From contig JBGVEN010000015.1 of assembly GCA_045120135.1 (NCBI GenBank), positions 246,745-310,744 of the forward strand: a DNA stretch of 64,000 nucleotides. The letters are read 5' to 3'. Shown here in pieces: positions 61,151 to 64,000 of this stretch (position 1 is its first letter; each line of letters opens with the position of its first letter). Both the position numbers and the translations under genes were made by a program. The notes under the pieces were generated by a model, which was not told the origin of the DNA, searched no databases, and saw only the letters and a program-made list of their open reading frames with translations. This DNA is from SIG440 sp045120135 (GTDB lineage Bacteria; Bacillota; Clostridia; Monoglobales; Monoglobaceae).

Positions 61151-62362
61151 TTATTCACCAATGAGACGCATACAGCTGAGAACCTCGCAGCCCGATGCCT
61201 TAACCGCACAAATCAGTGCATCAAGACCGGACTTTGTAAGAGATTCGGTAAGTACAGCAAATTCCGTATGCTCGTTGTCGGAAAACGCAACAACCTTGCC
61301 GCCCGGAATATTTGCCGGAGCCTTGCCGGAAATTCTGAGGTAGTATGCATAGGGAACATTTTCGCCCGATGACTGGTGTTTTTCATCGTACTCTTCCCAT
61401 TTTATGATAACATTAACTCGTTTGTGCTTGATTGCGTCCACAACATCGGCAACAACAGCGTTGGCTGTGGGCAGCTTGCCAGCTCCTCTGCCGTAGAACA
61501 TAACCTCTCCCAAATCCTCGCCACGAACGATTATGCCGTTGAACACATCGTTAATGCCCGCAAGGGGACTGTTTTTGGGTACAAACGCAGGGAATACTGC
61601 TGCATAAACTGCATCGCCATCCTTTGTGCAATGCCCGATAAGCTTGATTGCATAGCCAAGCTTTTCTGCAAAAGCAACATCAGCGGCTGTAATCTTGGTT
61701 ATTCCCTCGGTTGAGATTTTTGTATAGTCTAGTGCCTTGCCAAAAGCAAGTGCAGCAAGGATTGCAATTTTGCGGCAGGTATCAAAGCCTTCAACATCGG
61801 CTGTGGGGTCTGCCTCGGCATAGCCTTTCTGCTGAGCCGCCTTGAGTGCACTCTCAAAGCTCTCGCCGCACTGGAACATCTGTGTCAGAATATAGTTGGT
61901 TGTACCGTTTAAGATACCGAATATATCGGTAGCCTCGCCTGCTGTCAGACAGGAATACATAGGACGGATAATCGGGATACCACCGCCTACGCTTGCTTCG
62001 AACAAATAGTTTATGTTACGTTCCCTTGCAATATTCAAAAGCTCTGTTCCGTGTGTTGCAACAAGTTCTTTATTGGAAGTTACAACGTGCTTGCCTGCAA
62101 GGAGAAGCTTTTTGGTGAAATCATATGCAGGGTTTACACCACCCATAGTCTCAACAACAACACCCACCTCGGGGTCATTTAAAATATCATTGAAATCCTT
62201 GGTGAAGCATTTGAACTCGCTGTCCGGAAAGTCACGCAAATCAAGGATATGTGCAACCTCTATCGGCTCGCCGCACCGGCTGATGAGGGTCTCCTGATTT
62301 TTGACAACGACCTCGCCTACGCCGGAGCCGACAACACCAAAGCCCATAATCGCAATTTTCAT
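61151..62362 (-). CDS. hom: Homoserine dehydrogenase
   Basis: A 403-aa NAD(P)-dependent enzyme that reduces aspartate semialdehyde to homoserine. The NAD-binding MGFGVVGSGVGEVV, VVTSNKELVATHG, EASVGGGIPIIRP and ILNGTTNYILTQM segments are typical, and a short regulatory C-terminus is present. RBS AAAGGATT precedes the ATG. It forms an operon with lysC 62 bases later. No T-box or lysine-riboswitch element was seen upstream. Confidence 0.96.
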   Translation of the reverse strand: MKIAIMGFGVVGSGVGEVVVKNQETLISRCGEPIEVAHILDLRDFPDSEFKCFTKDFNDILNDPEVGVVVETMGGVNPAYDFTKKLLLAGKHVVTSNKELVATHGTELLNIARERNINYLFEASVGGGIPIIRPMYSCLTAGEATDIFGILNGTTNYILTQMFQCGESFESALKAAQQKGYAEADPTADVEGFDTCRKIAILAALAFGKALDYTKISTEGITKITAADVAFAEKLGYAIKLIGHCTKDGDAVYAAVFPAFVPKNSPLAGINDVFNGIIVRGEDLGEVMFYGRGAGKLPTANAVVADVVDAIKHKRVNVIIKWEEYDEKHQSSGENVPYAYYLRISGKAPANIPGGKVVAFSDNEHTEFAVLTESLTKSGLDALICAVKASGCEVLSCMRLIGE

Positions 62363-62699
62363 TAAGTATCAATCCTTTCGTAAAAGGTTACCGTCCTGCC
62401 AACAAAAATCTCTTTGCAGCAAAGCCGGATTAAACTCTGTATAAAGGTAAAATCATTGCAAATTTACCCATTATGTATATATACTACCATATTACAACAA
62501 AATCCCCTGCAAGTCAAGGCTTGCAAGGGATTTTTTCGACTAAAATTTTAACTGCCTGCTTTTTGTTTTTTGTGAGAAATTGATGTAAAGCATTAATTTA
62601 TACCACCACACAACTTTGTGCTCTCCCTAAACTTGTCCGTTTTGTTCGTTTTGTTCTGTTATAATATAAACATACCCAATAAAACGAAAGGATGATTTA
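62363..62699. other. Divergent intergenic region (337 bp) between hom and MuF toxin gene
   Basis: It holds a terminator-like hairpin (62501-62513 with 62520-62532, one mismatch, T-run 62533-62536) that is not near any plus-strand stop, and the toxin promoter near 62660. The hom promoter must lie around 62430-62500; no unique choice. Confidence 0.6.
62657..62665 (+). promoter_or_regulatory. Extended -10 promoter of the MuF toxin gene
   Basis: TG-N-TATAAT with a perfect TATAAT at 62660-62665, 34 bp before the ATG. There is no -35 at 17 bp; instead GTTTTGTTC is repeated twice in tandem just upstream (near 62638-62656), perhaps a regulator site. Confidence 0.55.
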
Positions 62700-63989
62700 A
62701 TGAACGAAAGCGTGTTTCAAAGCACAGCAGAAACGCTAGCACGGTCTATTGCGAATGAAATTGCATATACATACAGCGTTTTCGGAAGCGACAATGAAAG
62801 TCGCGTAATTACAAGGATAAAAAGCAATATATTGCTTTCCGACCGAAAATTTCTTGACAGTAAAACGCAAAGCATTGTCAAGAATAAGCTGATTTTCCCG
62901 TATGATTTCTTGATGGCAAATATCAAAAGTCATATTGACGACTTTTATAATCAGTTTAACCTTAACTGCGAAACACTTCTTGCGCTGTCGCATTACGGTG
63001 AAAGAGTCAATGTCTTTAAAAGACAGTTTAAGGAAAATCTTGAAAAATCAAAAGAAACCACATTAAATGCGGTTATGAGAGAATTGGACTTGCAGATAAT
63101 GCAAGGTAAAGATGTAAAATCTGTGATAAAGTATATGCAAAGTGTTATATCAAAAAGAACCGATGCGGTAAAATCCCTTTTGTTGGATTCTGCTGGACAG
63201 ATTAACCAATATATGCTACTATGGGATTATCAAAATATGGGATATACCCAATACAGATTTAAAACAAATGGCGACAACTGCAAAGCCTGCACAGAATTGG
63301 ACGGAAAAGTTTTTTCCATAGCTGATGCAGAGGTTGGAGTTAATCTCGCGCCTATTCACCCTAATTGCGACTGCACGGCAGAGGTTTTGGACGAAAACGA
63401 AGCCGAGATATTTACAGTAAAAGGTAAAACTGAAAATAATGAGAAATCCTCGGTTTTAGACTATCTGCAAACATCACTAAATCAAGTTCTGCTTGGTAAC
63501 TATGCTGATGATACCAATGCACTTGGCACTTTGGGTCAAATAGCCATAGGACTTTTGGGACTTGATTTGCCTGCTGACATCCGAGACTTGGTCTATGATA
63601 TTACCAACTTTAAACTGACCCCGCAGCACGCCTTGCAGACCATATTGGATATTGCGGCACTACTGCCCGTTGTCGGCGGAGTAAAGTATGTAGATGAAGC
63701 CGGCGACCTTGTTAAATCTGCCGTAAAGCATGGGGACAAGGTTGCAATGTTGTCTAGGCAAATGACCTCAAAAGAAACTGTGGAAGCTGCTAAAAAGTTA
63801 GGTTTTGAACCGACAGGACAATTCTCACACGGACAACCGATATTTAGAAAGGGAAATCGATATATCACGCAAGATATTGATTCTCATAATGGTGGTGTAT
63901 GGAAAATGGCCGGTTCAATCAAAGGTTTAAGAAGCAAAAAGACACGGATAGGAACATACGATGCTGAATTAAATAGAATAGGAGACTAA
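62700..63989 (+). CDS. MuF-type polymorphic toxin (phage minor head domain + pre-toxin + C-terminal toxin)
   Basis: A 429-aa modular protein. Residues 1-175 are a helical phage-head-like N-terminus. Residues about 180-230 carry the Mu F/SPP1 gp7-type motif (CKACTELDGKVFS; APIHPNCDCTAEV) with C194, C197, H220, C223 and C225 as probable metal ligands. Residues 262-345 resemble the pre-toxin TG linker (LGLDLPADIRDLVYD; AALLPVVGGVKYVDEAGD). Residues 365-429 are a small C-terminal toxin domain (IFRKGNRYITQDIDSHNGG; TRIGTYDAELNRIGD), which I read as Ntox21-like. The gene is AT-richer than its neighbours. The stop is followed by the start of a probable immunity gene. Confidence 0.8.
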   Translation: MNESVFQSTAETLARSIANEIAYTYSVFGSDNESRVITRIKSNILLSDRKFLDSKTQSIVKNKLIFPYDFLMANIKSHIDDFYNQFNLNCETLLALSHYGERVNVFKRQFKENLEKSKETTLNAVMRELDLQIMQGKDVKSVIKYMQSVISKRTDAVKSLLLDSAGQINQYMLLWDYQNMGYTQYRFKTNGDNCKACTELDGKVFSIADAEVGVNLAPIHPNCDCTAEVLDENEAEIFTVKGKTENNEKSSVLDYLQTSLNQVLLGNYADDTNALGTLGQIAIGLLGLDLPADIRDLVYDITNFKLTPQHALQTILDIAALLPVVGGVKYVDEAGDLVKSAVKHGDKVAMLSRQMTSKETVEAAKKLGFEPTGQFSHGQPIFRKGNRYITQDIDSHNGGVWKMAGSIKGLRSKKTRIGTYDAELNRIGD

Positions 63990-63990
63990 A

Positions 63991-64000
63991 ATGAATTATT
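63991..64000 (+). CDS. Start of probable immunity gene (runs off window)
   Basis: ATG at 63991 with AGGAG (63980-63984) 6 bases upstream and one base after the toxin stop. Only the codons for Met-Asn-Tyr are seen. Position and coupling are those of an immunity gene behind a polymorphic toxin; the function is inferred. Confidence 0.45.

Noticed and set aside
59883..62699. Lysine riboswitch or T-box before lysC/hom
   Set aside because: No T-box GGGTGG-type motif nor the long paired architecture of a lysine riboswitch was found in the 60-bp lysC leader or the hom leader.
62700..63989. Complete prophage at the right end
   Set aside because: Only one phage-like gene is visible; no integrase, terminase, portal or attachment-site repeat lies upstream. 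The right side is outside the window, so it remains undecided there.
1..64000. tRNA, rRNA and CRISPR arrays
   Set aside because: Intergenic gaps were read on both strands for T-loop (GGTTCGAAT-like) sequence, rRNA-like segments and regularly spaced repeats; none found.

Overview
This 64 kb window is chromosomal DNA of moderate GC content. It looks like an anaerobic low-GC Gram-positive of class Clostridia (Firmicutes). The clues are strong AGGAGG-type ribosome binding sites, TTG and GTG starts, sigma-A style promoters (TTGACA/TATAAT with 17 bp spacing), the B. subtilis-like order acpS / lipoprotein / alr / mazEF, S-layer-homology (SLH) proteins, a split transketolase, and a Na+-pumping oxaloacetate-decarboxylase-type complex. 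I see no rRNA, tRNA, CRISPR array or complete insertion sequence. The species cannot be named from the sequence alone.

Layout. 1-3.2 kb (+): 3' end of ftsH, a MATE exporter and ispE. 3.2-9.2 kb (-): an eight-gene operon (glycosyltransferase, small membrane protein, AcpS-NnrD fusion, lipoprotein, alr, MazE-like antitoxin, mazF, exported protein) read from a near-consensus promoter at 9.3 kb. 9.5-15.5 kb (+): cysE, cysS, mrnC, a YitT-family gene, the two transketolase halves and an alpha/beta hydrolase. 15.6-28.5 kb (-): an eleven-gene run (rlmB, yifB/comM, trmL, degV, DUF4364, mnmG, rluA-type, addA, a GT28 glycosyltransferase, DUF554, dUTPase). 28.7-32.9 kb (+): asp23-like, fakA-like and recG. 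32.9-34.9 kb (-): PAP2 phosphatase, small multidrug export family protein and ApbE. 35-42.5 kb (+): an envelope polysaccharide cluster (murJ, O-antigen-ligase-like polymerase, glycosyltransferase, two DUF4330 proteins, ABC exporter). 42.6-44.6 kb: lrgAB, a SLOG protein and a small tail-anchored protein. 44.7-51.8 kb: three SLH surface proteins. 51.9-55.7 kb: pyrophosphatase, LOG-family protein, beta-CASP nuclease, and a tiny divergent pair of an XRE regulator and a 61-aa protein. 55.7-59.5 kb (-): decarboxylase Na+ pump operon. 59.9-62.4 kb (-): hom and lysC. 62.7 kb to the end (+): a phage-head (MuF)-type polymorphic toxin with the first codons of its probable immunity gene.

How the parts fit. 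Much of the window serves the cell envelope: D-Ala supply (alr), lipid II flipping (murJ), glycan polymerisation and export, glycolipid synthesis (GT28), SLH proteins and LrgAB. Another block is RNA and DNA maintenance (mrnC, rlmB, trmL, mnmG, recG, addA). The most unusual material is noncoding or modular. It comprises three structured intergenic regions (40.08-40.25 kb with a probable pseudoknot; 52.56-52.64 kb inside a duplicated ppa 3' end; 59.57-59.80 kb ahead of the Na+ pump operon), a hairpin that includes the yitT start codon, an AcpS-NnrD fusion without NnrE, a MazE-like antitoxin without its DNA-binding half, an OadB with an added extracytoplasmic domain, and the MuF toxin beside housekeeping genes. 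All family calls are by eye; no database search was possible.
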